Below, piece after piece: positions 48,776 through 57,405 of a DNA stretch of 64,000 nucleotides. This DNA is from G963662675 sp963662675. Lineage in GTDB: Bacteria; Bacteroidota; Bacteroidia; Bacteroidales; Prolixibacteraceae. The notes under the pieces were generated by a model that saw only the letters and a program-made list of their open reading frames with translations, had not been told where the DNA came from and made no database searches. The position numbers and the translations under genes are program-made. Numbering within the stretch: position 1 is the first letter of the stretch; every line of letters starts with the position of its first letter. The stretch covers positions 310,001 through 374,000 of the forward strand of contig CAXXHP010000004.1 of assembly GCA_963662675.2 (NCBI GenBank). Reading direction: 5' to 3'.

Positions 48776-50131
48776 TTAGATCTTAGGTTCCCACCCGGGT
48801 TCATATTGGCGTCCCCAGAGTTTCATTGCATCGCGGTCGTACATTTTCCCGCTTGCATCATCAATATCAAAACCTTTCTTGATGCGATATGAAATATTTG
48901 CGTAATGGACCATTGCCTGGCTTATTGAGGCATCTTCAATGCCCGCGTTCAGCATCTGTTCTTTGCCCCGGATCACATTGAACCAGTTTTCAGCGTGCTC
49001 GGTACTTGTGTCGCCGCCTCCGCCTAGGGCCGTTCCTGCTTCGTTTGATGACGATTTGCTCTCTTTTACTACTGCACCTTTCCTGTCGTACAGGGTATAT
49101 TTGCCCCGATCAACATAAACAGTCCCTTCACTGCCATAGATGATCGTTCCGCGGCCACCGTCACCTTCTGTGAAACTTTTATGGGCATTACGGCTGTGGC
49201 CTTCCCATTTGATGATCTTATCGCCGTTAAAGCGGAACTGTGCATCCATGGTATCGTACATTTCCCAGCCATCATTGATAAAATGCCGTTTTTCTGCTTC
49301 TACTTCCACATGCTCGGGAAAATCTACCTGTAGAGCCCAGCGTGCCACATCCAATTCGTGGGTCGCATTGTTCCCGGCCTCGGCAGTCCCATAATCCCAA
49401 CCATACCAGTGCCAGTTGTAATCCCAAGTCTCTTCTGTGTATTCACGGCGAATAGCAGGCCCTTGCCATAGGTCCCAATCCAGGCCTTCAGGGACAGGTG
49501 CTTTCTTCTGTACTGGTACTTCATCCCTGCTGTTTGTGTAAAAAGCAACAGCCCGGTAAGGGGTGCCAATAACCCCGTTGTGTATTTCCGATATGATTTC
49601 CTGGGTATGGCCTGACGAACGTTGTTGGTTTCCCATTTGTACAACCTTGTTGTACTTTTTCATGGCCGCTACAATTAATTCATTCTCTTGCATATTGTGG
49701 CTGCAGGGCTTTTCCACGTAAACATCTTTACCACTTTGCATTGCCATAATAGCGCCAGGGGTGTGCCAATGGTCGGGGGTTGCAATAAATACAGCATCCA
49801 CGTCTTTGTCATCAAGTACGTTTCGGTAGTCGCTCTCCAGTGTGGGTTGGTAGTCGATCCTTTGCCCCAGGTACTGGGCGGTTCTTTCACGCTGTTTCTG
49901 CATCACGTCACACAAGTAAAGGACTTCAATGTTGTTTTCCGTTTTAGAGACAGGGGCATAGAAGGCAAAAACCCTTCGTCCTAACCCAACCAGTGCGACA
50001 TTTATCCTGTCGTTGGCTCCGATAATCCTGCTGTAACTTTTTGCAGACATGCCCATGGCTGTTCCTCCAACAGTGACTCCTGCCAGACCTAAGCCTGATT
50101 TCTTTATAAAATCTCTTCTATTTGAACTCAT
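48776..50131 (-). CDS. Tat-exported Gfo/Idh/MocA oxidoreductase, copy 2
   Basis: The protein is identical to copy 1 (26146-27501) except Thr64 for Lys and Gln148 for His: Tat signal SSNRRDFIKK, Rossmann motif VGLGRR, catalytic EKP with Lys141. It leads the PUL B operon and has a LacI-type operator 102 bases upstream. Copy 1 instead follows a DUF1080 gene under an HTCS. The two genes are inverted relative to each other, and similarity stops at the start and stop codons; even the stops differ (TAA here, TAG there). The likely role is oxidising the glycoside so the DUF1080 enzyme at 41490 can cleave it. Confidence 0.93.
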   Translation of the reverse strand: MSSNRRDFIKKSGLGLAGVTVGGTAMGMSAKSYSRIIGANDRINVALVGLGRRVFAFYAPVSKTENNIEVLYLCDVMQKQRERTAQYLGQRIDYQPTLESDYRNVLDDKDVDAVFIATPDHWHTPGAIMAMQSGKDVYVEKPCSHNMQENELIVAAMKKYNKVVQMGNQQRSSGHTQEIISEIHNGVIGTPYRAVAFYTNSRDEVPVQKKAPVPEGLDWDLWQGPAIRREYTEETWDYNWHWYGWDYGTAEAGNNATHELDVARWALQVDFPEHVEVEAEKRHFINDGWEMYDTMDAQFRFNGDKIIKWEGHSRNAHKSFTEGDGGRGTIIYGSEGTVYVDRGKYTLYDRKGAVVKESKSSSNEAGTALGGGGDTSTEHAENWFNVIRGKEQMLNAGIEDASISQAMVHYANISYRIKKGFDIDDASGKMYDRDAMKLWGRQYEPGWEPKI

Positions 50132-50232
50132 AGTTTTATTATTTAATATGTTTTGTATTATTTAAAAGTGGACGAACACACGGCGTAAAAGACAGAAAAA
50201 CAAAGTGTAAGGATCAATTTGTGTGTGCAAAA

Positions 50233-50246
50233 CGTTAACGAACACG
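50233..50246 (-). promoter_or_regulatory. LacI-type operator of the PUL B operon
   Basis: CGTTAACGAACACG is identical to the uxaC-proximal site at 39352. The context extends it to a 22-bp partial palindrome with AAAACGT and ACGTTTT arms around a central CG, the symmetry expected for a LacI dimer. It lies 102 bases upstream of Gfo/Idh copy 2. Confidence 0.65.
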
Positions 50247-50503
50247 TTTTTATGACGATTGTATTATTGTTGAATCTTGTGAATTTCATTTTATAATTAG
50301 ATTTTTAAATAATGTGAGAATTATTTCCAGGTATTATTAAAAGAATTAGCAATTCTGACTTTTGTCAGTAGAATTAGCAAGTGAGTTATAATAATTCTTC
50401 GTAGTGAGATCATGATTTTTTCAGTAAATGAAAATCTTTCTATATAAAGACAATTATTGAACTAGATGAATCAATCAGATACAAATATTTCTATTTATAT
50501 TGT

Positions 50504-50538
50504 CAACAAATCTAATTAAAAATACCTAGTAATACAAA
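50504..50538. repeat. Copy of the padR promoter repeat
   Basis: ACAAATCTA, then AAAAATACCTAG and AATACAAA, match 59295-59328 upstream of padR at roughly 31 of 35 positions in the same orientation. The two copies flank the whole glycerol cluster. It may be a second PadR site or a scar of how the cluster arrived. Confidence 0.6.
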
Positions 50539-50567
50539 ACAGGTAGTATAAACAAACCTGTTTTGTA
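50533..50567 (-). terminator. Perfect 12-bp hairpin, possible terminator of the glp operon
   Basis: TACAAAACAGGT (50533-50544) pairs exactly with ACCTGTTTTGTA (50556-50567) around an 11-base loop. It is about 275 bases past glpC. No long T-run follows on either strand, so a regulatory role is also possible. Confidence 0.4.
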
Positions 50568-50842
50568 GCATATGTTGTGTAAGGCTATGCTGTTGGGTGT
50601 GCATGTATTGGTTTGAAGTTAACATTCTGTTTGTTATTTGTTGTTTTCTTGTTCTGATATGTAGATGATTATTTGTTTTTTGAATGTTGTGCTTATGCAT
50701 CTGAGCTTTTATGATTTATTGAGTTTAGATTATTTTTAAATAATTGAAATATCCAAGTTCTTATGGGATAAAATGAAATTCTCTAAGTGTCTTAAGGTTA
50801 GGAATTGCAATCACATTTTTAATGATGTTGCTTGTGATTAAA

Positions 50843-52102
50843 CTAATAATCCCAAAGGCTCATTGTGGCTTCAACATCCAATGCTTGTGCCAGGATTGAA
50901 ATTGGATTTTCAACTTTTGTTTTTGTCGACATTTCTATTTGCCACTTGCAGGTTTCACAATCTGTTGCAACAAAATCTGGTTTAACCTTTTCAATTTGAT
51001 CAAAGAGGTTCTGTCCAATATCCTGAGATGTTTTATAATTCTCTTTTTTAAATCCATACGTACCTGCAATTCCGCAGCATAATGATTCCAGTTGAATAAA
51101 ATCTACACCAGGAATCATTTTCAATAGGGAAGTGGAATAATGTGACCAACCCAATTTTTCCATGTGACAAGGGGTGTGATAAGCAATTCTTTTTTTATAG
51201 TCTTTTTTAAATACAAGTTGAAGTTTACCTGAATCTATTAAGCGAAAAAGAAATCGTGTTGCCAGCTCAGTCTCATTCCTTATTTCATCATTGTTTATAC
51301 CCAGAAGATGAGGATATTCATCACGAATAGTGAACGTACAGGTAGAAGATGTTCCTATTACTGGCCATTTCTTATTTACGATTGATTTTTTCAAGGATTC
51401 AATATTGTGAAGTGCTTGTTTGGTAGCCTGATTAATTAACCCATTAGAAATCAAAGCTACACCACAGCATTTCTCATCTTCAAGAAGATGCACACCATAA
51501 CCGGCAGCATTCATGATTTTTATTAAATCTTTACCAAGCTGCGGGAAATTGTAATTCACATAGCATCCATGAAAGTAACTTACATGTTTGGGAAAGTCGT
51601 TCTGAAATGGAGCTGCTTTTCCCATGTACCAACTTTCGAATCGTTCTTCTGTATATTTGGGGAAAATACGTTGATGGTCGATCTGTAAAATGCTATCCAT
51701 TATTTTTCTTATCGGCTTTTTTGTAACCGTTGAATTAACAATTGGAGCAAAAGTGCAGGCAAGGGTGCCAACAATGTCTGTGTTGGCAAGTATTACATCT
51801 CTTAGTTTTGGTTTTTTCTTGCTATGTTTAATTCTTGCTGTTTGTATTATGTCTCCTATCTTAACTCCTGATGGGCAGACAACTTCGCATCGTTTACAGT
51901 TTAAGCACAATTTTAGGGATTCATCGTAGAAATCCGGATTCTTTAGGCGAAACCTTTCCCCGTCAGGTCCTGATTGTTTAGGGCCTGAAAAATCGAGATT
52001 TACTTCTAATACAGGGCAATAGACAGTGCATATTGTACACTTTACGCATTGCTCGAAATTATTATTGCTTACTTTGTGTGACTCTAATGTTTCTTTTTTC
52101 AT
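50843..52102 (-). CDS. glpC: Anaerobic glycerol-3-phosphate dehydrogenase subunit C
   Basis: This is the membrane-associated iron-sulfur subunit that passes electrons from GlpAB to the quinone pool. It has 419 residues. Two 4Fe-4S motifs lie near the N-terminus (Cys19, 22, 25, 29 and Cys66, 69, 72, 76; the second reads CLNCKRCEVVCPSG). Two CCG cysteine-rich domains follow (YFHGCYVNYNFP with EKCCGVAL; YHTPCHMEKLG with LCCGIAGTYGFK). It overlaps glpB by 4 bases (ATGA), a sign of translational coupling, and is the last gene of the glycerol operon. Confidence 0.95.
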   Translation of the reverse strand: MKKETLESHKVSNNNFEQCVKCTICTVYCPVLEVNLDFSGPKQSGPDGERFRLKNPDFYDESLKLCLNCKRCEVVCPSGVKIGDIIQTARIKHSKKKPKLRDVILANTDIVGTLACTFAPIVNSTVTKKPIRKIMDSILQIDHQRIFPKYTEERFESWYMGKAAPFQNDFPKHVSYFHGCYVNYNFPQLGKDLIKIMNAAGYGVHLLEDEKCCGVALISNGLINQATKQALHNIESLKKSIVNKKWPVIGTSSTCTFTIRDEYPHLLGINNDEIRNETELATRFLFRLIDSGKLQLVFKKDYKKRIAYHTPCHMEKLGWSHYSTSLLKMIPGVDFIQLESLCCGIAGTYGFKKENYKTSQDIGQNLFDQIEKVKPDFVATDCETCKWQIEMSTKTKVENPISILAQALDVEATMSLWDY

Positions 52103-53349
52103 TTTCTGCTCCTTAAAATTTTATCAGCTACATAAAGCGAACTTAGTAAGCAGATTCCTGCTCCGCTACCTTCTTGTGACGGATTTGTTCCTCCCAATAT
52201 AGATCCGGCTACAAATAGATTCTCAATCGGGGTGTTATTTTTTAACGCACGAAATTTCTCGTCGGTTTTAACTCCATATGACATAAAAGGCTGGCTGTTA
52301 AAGAAATTATCTTCAACCCATTCACTTCTATCGTTACCTCCGTCTATTTCGAGATCAAATATGGGTTCGTAAATTTTATGTGGAGTTGCAATAATTCCTT
52401 TGCTGTAGAAACTTCCACTTGCCAAAACAAACCTATCGGCGACCAATTTAATATTGCCGTGATTAGTAGTGTGAATGTCTTGTATATGGTTATTAAGCAA
52501 AGTACCATTTTCAACTTGATCCCCCAGAAAATATGTTCCTCCCAACTTCTGAAAACGATTGCGAAGTAATATCTGGCTTCTGATTCCTGGAACAGAAGGA
52601 GGAATGGCTGGAATTAAAACTACTTGTTTGTTTATTTTTGCTTTTAAATCATCAACAACATTTTTGTTTAATAGACCAAAAACGGAAGGTAAGATTACGG
52701 CATCAACCTCTATGCTAAGTTCATTTATTTTTTGTGCGAGTTCGCTTAAGGTATCTTTCTTTTCAAAAACCTTGGCAATGTTTGTTGAACGCATCTCACT
52801 GGGATTTTGGCGAATCGCATCTAATTGCTTCATCGCAATATTTATAATATCTACATGAATGCCCAGTTTCTTTAATCCGTCTTTTGCAAATAAAGCATGA
52901 AAGTCGAGAAACCCCTTAAAATTAAAGATGGTTGCCTTTTCCCATGGGAAAGTGAAATTTTCTTCGAAGCAATCAAATTCATTTAGTGTTAGCCAGGTGG
53001 GTTTTAGTGTCCCCATTGGTGTTAGAACATAATGATTCAGTTCAGCTTTGCCCGATACGTTTATCCCGGCGCGTGTTAAAAGTTGAGATGCTTCATTTGC
53101 TAGTTGAGAAATATTATCGATCCCAATTCTTGAGTAGGGGTGTTGAGGAGATAACGACTTTATTGATTCAAGTGGATTTCTGACTTCTTTTCCTTTAATA
53201 TTACCTAATAAGTCGAACGAACCTCCGAAAAAATGCAGGGCGCTTTGCCCTGATGAAACAATTGCGCATTTTTCTCCATGTTCTGCCAGCTTAATGCCTG
53301 TTGTGAGCCCTGTTAATCCTCCTCCAATTATGATTGTATCAAATTTCAT
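52099..53349 (-). CDS. glpB: Anaerobic glycerol-3-phosphate dehydrogenase subunit B
   Basis: This 416-residue flavoprotein subunit starts with FDTIIIGGGLTGLTTGIKLAEHGEK, an FAD-binding GxGxxG Rossmann motif. ENLFVAGSILGGTNPSQEGSGAGICL near the C-terminus is the second FAD segment typical of GlpB. It forms the soluble dehydrogenase with GlpA and links it to GlpC. It starts 8 bases after glpA and overlaps glpC by 4. Confidence 0.93.
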   Translation of the reverse strand: MKFDTIIIGGGLTGLTTGIKLAEHGEKCAIVSSGQSALHFFGGSFDLLGNIKGKEVRNPLESIKSLSPQHPYSRIGIDNISQLANEASQLLTRAGINVSGKAELNHYVLTPMGTLKPTWLTLNEFDCFEENFTFPWEKATIFNFKGFLDFHALFAKDGLKKLGIHVDIINIAMKQLDAIRQNPSEMRSTNIAKVFEKKDTLSELAQKINELSIEVDAVILPSVFGLLNKNVVDDLKAKINKQVVLIPAIPPSVPGIRSQILLRNRFQKLGGTYFLGDQVENGTLLNNHIQDIHTTNHGNIKLVADRFVLASGSFYSKGIIATPHKIYEPIFDLEIDGGNDRSEWVEDNFFNSQPFMSYGVKTDEKFRALKNNTPIENLFVAGSILGGTNPSQEGSGAGICLLSSLYVADKILRSRK

Positions 53350-53357
53350 GCTTTCTG

Positions 53358-54983
53358 TTATTTATTGTCAGGCTTTAAATCGTATATCCCTTTGTATATG
53401 TATGATGTGAACTGAATTTCGTTCATTGTTTCTCCCCATGCAACTGGCGACATCCCTTTCCAACGCTCCTGGAGAAAACTAGAGAGGTCTTCTTTTGCCT
53501 TTCCCGGTTCTGCCATGGCCTCTCCAAGAAGTCCAGCAGCCCGGCAGGAGCAAAGTTCTCCCTGACAGGTACCCATTCCTACACGGGTGCGTCGACGTAG
53601 GTCAACCAAGTTGTTCACGTGCAATTCGTTAATGGCATATTTTACTTCAGCAATTGAAACTCCTTCGCATTCGCAAACCATTGCCCCCTCATTTTTATCT
53701 CCATTTGTAATTTTGTGAGCCAGTGTGCCATGTCGGTCTTGCGCTGATTTTTGTGTGATATTTGCTCCGGGATAAATTTTGGGGGTTGTATTTTTAACTT
53801 GATTGCCGTTGTCCTGGGAGCCGGGAAGCGGCCTGATGGCTGTTTCGCACTTTTTATTGACCTTTAGTTTTTTACATATCAAGTCTGTTGCCCATTCTGC
53901 CATTAAACGGTATGTCATCAGTTTTCCACCTGTTATAGTAATAAAACCGGAAAGTCCATCACGTTCTTCATGATCAAGCAATACGATGCCTCGGCTAATG
54001 TTTCTACCACTTGGGTCGTTATCGGCAGCTACGAGTGGGCGTACACCTGCATAGGCCCGCAATATTCGGGTTGAAGCCAGCACTGGTGCTAACTTTTCAC
54101 CTTCGCGGATAAGTTCGTCTACTTCTTTTTTGGAAACGAACATGTCATCAATTTGATCATAGGGAATGTGATCTGATGTAGTGCCAATTAAACATATAGT
54201 ATCTCCTGGGACTAAAATATCGGCATTGGCTGGTTTGCGGCAACGATTGAGGACCATATTGTTTACTCGGTGCTCGAAAATCAGCAATGAGCCTTTTGCT
54301 GGGAACATATTTATTGTAACTCCGGCTAATTTTGCAATATGATGTCCCCAGATCCCCCCTGCATTAACAATAATCTTTCCATAAAAGCTAACACATTCGT
54401 TGTTTTCATGATTCAAAAGTTTAACTCCAATGGCGCGATCCTGTTTGCAGATAATTTCGGTTACTTCATGCTGAGTTAAAAAATCTGCACCATGTATCTT
54501 GGCATCCAGGGCATTTGACATAGTTAATCGGAAAGGGTCAATTGATCCATCGGGTACTTTAACTGCTCCAATCAAATCAGGATTGATAGATGACTCCATG
54601 CTCCGTGCTAATTTCGGATCGATTACTTCAGCATTAATACCTGCTTTTATACATGCTTCAACAAAATTCGATTGGTAATTAAAATCATCATCAGGAAGAG
54701 TGATAAACAATCCATCGTTTTCTTCCACACAGTGGTTGGCAATCCTGCGTAATATCATGTTCTCTTTAATGCATTCTGATGCGGATTCGTGATCAGTTAC
54801 TGCATACCGTGCGCCACTGTGCAGTAGCCCATGGTTTCTGCCTGTTGCACCAGTGGCAAAATCATGCCGCTCTACCAGTAAAACACGAAGTCCCCGCATT
54901 GCACAATCCCGGGCAGTACCAGTACCGGTAGCTCCTCCACCAATAATAATGACGTCGTATTCAGTATTTAAATTATTAGACAT
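53358..54983 (-). CDS. glpA: Anaerobic glycerol-3-phosphate dehydrogenase subunit A
   Basis: This is the catalytic flavoprotein that oxidises glycerol-3-phosphate to dihydroxyacetone phosphate. It has 541 residues. The FAD motif is DVIIIGGGATGTGTARDCAMRG, with GRNHGLLHSGARYAV typical of glycerol-3-phosphate dehydrogenases. The C-terminus has a BFD-like Fe-S domain (MVCECEGVS and GTCQGELCSCRAAGLL). The preceding gene glpF ends 37 bases upstream. Confidence 0.95.
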   Translation of the reverse strand: MSNNLNTEYDVIIIGGGATGTGTARDCAMRGLRVLLVERHDFATGATGRNHGLLHSGARYAVTDHESASECIKENMILRRIANHCVEENDGLFITLPDDDFNYQSNFVEACIKAGINAEVIDPKLARSMESSINPDLIGAVKVPDGSIDPFRLTMSNALDAKIHGADFLTQHEVTEIICKQDRAIGVKLLNHENNECVSFYGKIIVNAGGIWGHHIAKLAGVTINMFPAKGSLLIFEHRVNNMVLNRCRKPANADILVPGDTICLIGTTSDHIPYDQIDDMFVSKKEVDELIREGEKLAPVLASTRILRAYAGVRPLVAADNDPSGRNISRGIVLLDHEERDGLSGFITITGGKLMTYRLMAEWATDLICKKLKVNKKCETAIRPLPGSQDNGNQVKNTTPKIYPGANITQKSAQDRHGTLAHKITNGDKNEGAMVCECEGVSIAEVKYAINELHVNNLVDLRRRTRVGMGTCQGELCSCRAAGLLGEAMAEPGKAKEDLSSFLQERWKGMSPVAWGETMNEIQFTSYIYKGIYDLKPDNK

Positions 54984-55020
54984 TTTTTAATTTTAATTCT
55001 TCAATATTTATGTATACCTG

Positions 55021-55761
55021 CTAGTATTTCATTAAGAAAAAAACAGCAGCAATGGCAGCACCTGCAATCGGACCAAAAACCGGCACCCAGGCATATTGCC
55101 AATCTGAATTCCCTTTGTGTTTTATGGGTAAAAAAGCGTGAACTATTCGAGGCCCCAGGTCTCGGGCTGGATTAATGGCATATCCTGTAGGTCCTCCCAA
55201 ACTTAATCCAATGGCAACAACAAGAAATGCGACAGGAAGTGCTCCAAGAGAGCCTAGTCCTACTTTTACATTTTGGATATCTGAACTGGCAAATTCAAAT
55301 CCTACGAGGTTAAAAATTACAAAGACAAGAACAAATGTACCGATGACCTCAGTCAGGAAATTCTTCGGGAATCTACGAATGGCCGGTGAAGTTGAAAAAG
55401 TACCCAATATACTGGCTTTGTCTTCTTCTAGCTTGTAGTGATCGTGATAGGCAAGCCAAACCAAAATAGAACCTGCCATTGCTCCTATCATTTCACCTGC
55501 TATATAGATCCCAACTTTTGCCCAGGGGAATATCCCTCCCATGGCAAGACCAATTGTAACTGCTGGATTTAGGTGGGCTCCACTAATTGGCCCGGCAACT
55601 ATTACGCCTGCCATAACTCCAAATCCCCAGCCAAAGGTGATTACAATCCAGTCACTGTTATTTCCTTTTGTTTCTTTTAAAACTACGTTTGCCACAACAC
55701 CATTTCCTAATAGAATCAGAAGCATTGTGCCAACAATTTCTGCTAAAAATTCGCTCAACAT
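55021..55761 (-). CDS. glpF: Glycerol uptake facilitator (aquaglyceroporin)
   Basis: This 246-residue MIP-family channel has six membrane helices and two NPA half-helices: HLNPAV (Asn65-Ala67) and INPARDLGPR (Asn197-Ala199). The Asp after the second NPAR (Asp201) marks glycerol facilitators rather than strict water channels. Its place between glpK1 (35-base gap) and glpA matches a role in glycerol entry. Confidence 0.96.
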   Translation of the reverse strand: MLSEFLAEIVGTMLLILLGNGVVANVVLKETKGNNSDWIVITFGWGFGVMAGVIVAGPISGAHLNPAVTIGLAMGGIFPWAKVGIYIAGEMIGAMAGSILVWLAYHDHYKLEEDKASILGTFSTSPAIRRFPKNFLTEVIGTFVLVFVIFNLVGFEFASSDIQNVKVGLGSLGALPVAFLVVAIGLSLGGPTGYAINPARDLGPRIVHAFLPIKHKGNSDWQYAWVPVFGPIAGAAIAAVFFLMKY

Positions 55762-55796
55762 ATTTTATTAGATTTTAGTTTATTATTCTTGTCCAT

Positions 55797-57302
55797 TTAT
55801 TCTTCATCATCTTCATCAATCCAGGTTTTAGCCTTGCTAAGAGCTTTTTCCCACTTTCGGATACTTTTCCCCATTTTCGATGGGGTAATTTTGGGAATAA
55901 AGGTTTTATCTTTTGCCCATTGCATTTGAAGTTCATTAAGGTCCTTCCAAAATCCTACTGCCAACCCTGCTAAATAGGCTGCACCTAGTGCGGTAGTCTC
56001 CAGTTGTTTAGGGCGTATGACAGGTGATTGCAAGGTTTCTGCCTGAAATTGCAGTAATAGGTTGTTGGCAGCAGCACCACCATCAACTCGAAGTTCTTTT
56101 ATTTCTATTTCTGAATCAGCCTCCATGGCTTTTAATACATCCATAACCTGAAAAGCAATCCCCTCAAGTGTGGCACGGGCAAAATGTCCATTCGATGTTC
56201 CCCGTGTAATTCCAATAACAATACCGCGTGCATACTGATCCCAATGAGGAGCTCCTAAACCGGTAAGAGCAGGAACAAAGTATATTCCTCCGTTATCCTT
56301 AACGGTAAGGGCCAGGTTTTCAATCTCAGATGCCGATGAAATCAATCCCAGTTGATCGCGTACCCACTGAACAGAGGCTCCTGCAATAAATATTGATCCT
56401 TCTAATGCGTATGTAACTTTTCCATCAATCTTCCAGGCTATAGTTGTTAATAGGTTGTTTTCCGATTTAATAGCTTTTGAACCTGTATTCATTAGCATGA
56501 AACAGCCTGTGCCATAGGTGTTTTTAGCCATTCCTGGTTGAGTGCATTGTTGTCCGAAAAGTGCAGCCTGTTGGTCTCCTGCAATACCTGCGATTGGGAT
56601 TGCATGTGTAAAAATTGCAGTCTTTGTATGTCCGACAATCTCGCTCGAAGCTGTAACTTTTGGCAACATACTCTCTGGAATAGTCAAGATTTCCAAAAGT
56701 TCTTTATCCCAACAATTGTCATTTATATTATACAGTAAAGTGCGACTGGCATTGGTAGCATCGGTAACATGTTTATCTCCTTGTGTTAATTTCCATATCA
56801 GCCAGCTATCAATAGTTCCAAAGGCAAGTTTGCCTGCTTCCGCTTTTTTTCGGGCTCCTTTTACATTGTCAAGGATCCATTTTACCTTAGTTCCTGAAAA
56901 GTATGCATCTATAACCAATCCTGTCTTTTCCCGAATCATTTCTTCCCGACCCTGTTCTTTAAGAGAATCACAATATTTTGCTGTACGACGATCTTGCCAT
57001 ACTATAGCATTGTAGATAGGTTCACCACTTTCTCTGTCCCATACTATGGTTGTTTCGCGTTGATTAGTAATACCTATTGCTGCAATATCATTACCATTAA
57101 TATTGCTGTTTGAAATTGTTTCGACTGCAACTTCTGCCTGTGATGACCATATTTCATTTGGATCGTGTTCAACCCAGCCTGGTTTGGGAAATATTTGTTC
57201 AAACTCTTTCTGTGCAACTGATTTTACTGTTCCTGTTTTATCAAAAATAATTGCACGGGAACTTGTTGTGCCCTGATCAAATGCTAGAATGAATTTCTCC
57301 AT
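55797..57302 (-). CDS. glpK: Glycerol kinase, canonical copy
   Basis: This 501-residue FGGY kinase phosphorylates glycerol. The N-terminal phosphate loop is FDQGTTSSRAIIF. Substrate residues are present: QRETT (Arg, Glu), Trp in IVWQDRR, Tyr in DAYFSGTKVKWILD and Asp in GIAGDQQAALFG. The C-terminal FGGY signature is intact, with RVDGGAAANNLLLQFQ as the adenine-binding segment. It is the second of two adjacent glpK genes. A 103-base gap upstream contains a repeated promoter-like 11-mer, so it may also be transcribed on its own. Confidence 0.96.
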   Translation of the reverse strand: MEKFILAFDQGTTSSRAIIFDKTGTVKSVAQKEFEQIFPKPGWVEHDPNEIWSSQAEVAVETISNSNINGNDIAAIGITNQRETTIVWDRESGEPIYNAIVWQDRRTAKYCDSLKEQGREEMIREKTGLVIDAYFSGTKVKWILDNVKGARKKAEAGKLAFGTIDSWLIWKLTQGDKHVTDATNASRTLLYNINDNCWDKELLEILTIPESMLPKVTASSEIVGHTKTAIFTHAIPIAGIAGDQQAALFGQQCTQPGMAKNTYGTGCFMLMNTGSKAIKSENNLLTTIAWKIDGKVTYALEGSIFIAGASVQWVRDQLGLISSASEIENLALTVKDNGGIYFVPALTGLGAPHWDQYARGIVIGITRGTSNGHFARATLEGIAFQVMDVLKAMEADSEIEIKELRVDGGAAANNLLLQFQAETLQSPVIRPKQLETTALGAAYLAGLAVGFWKDLNELQMQWAKDKTFIPKITPSKMGKSIRKWEKALSKAKTWIDEDDEE

Positions 57303-57353
57303 GATTTTTATATTAGTTTGATATATTGGTTTGTCTATTATGTGTTATAATAA

Positions 57354-57364
57354 AATACAAAGTA
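57354..57364 (-). promoter_or_regulatory. Candidate internal promoter upstream of glpK copy 1
   Basis: The minus strand reads TACTTTGTATT 52-62 bases upstream of the start, identical to the elements upstream of padR and the lacI-type gene. It lies in the 103-base gap between the two kinase genes. Confidence 0.4.
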
Positions 57365-57405
57365 AAGCTATGTATGGGTTAAAAAAAATAGAACATAAAA
57401 ACATT

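Larger units (their letters stand above)
50132..50842. other. Long regulatory gap upstream of PUL B
   Basis: This 711-base AT-rich region has no credible gene. It contains the LacI-type operator (50233-50246), a segment homologous to the padR promoter (50504-50538) and a perfect 12-bp hairpin (50533-50567). The PUL B promoter must lie here. The open frames across it are low-complexity and look spurious. Confidence 0.6.

Noticed and set aside
50512..50700. A 62-residue open frame in the long gap upstream of PUL B
   Set aside because: The translation is rich in His, Asn and Gln from low-complexity DNA and spans the padR-like repeat and hairpin, which look regulatory.
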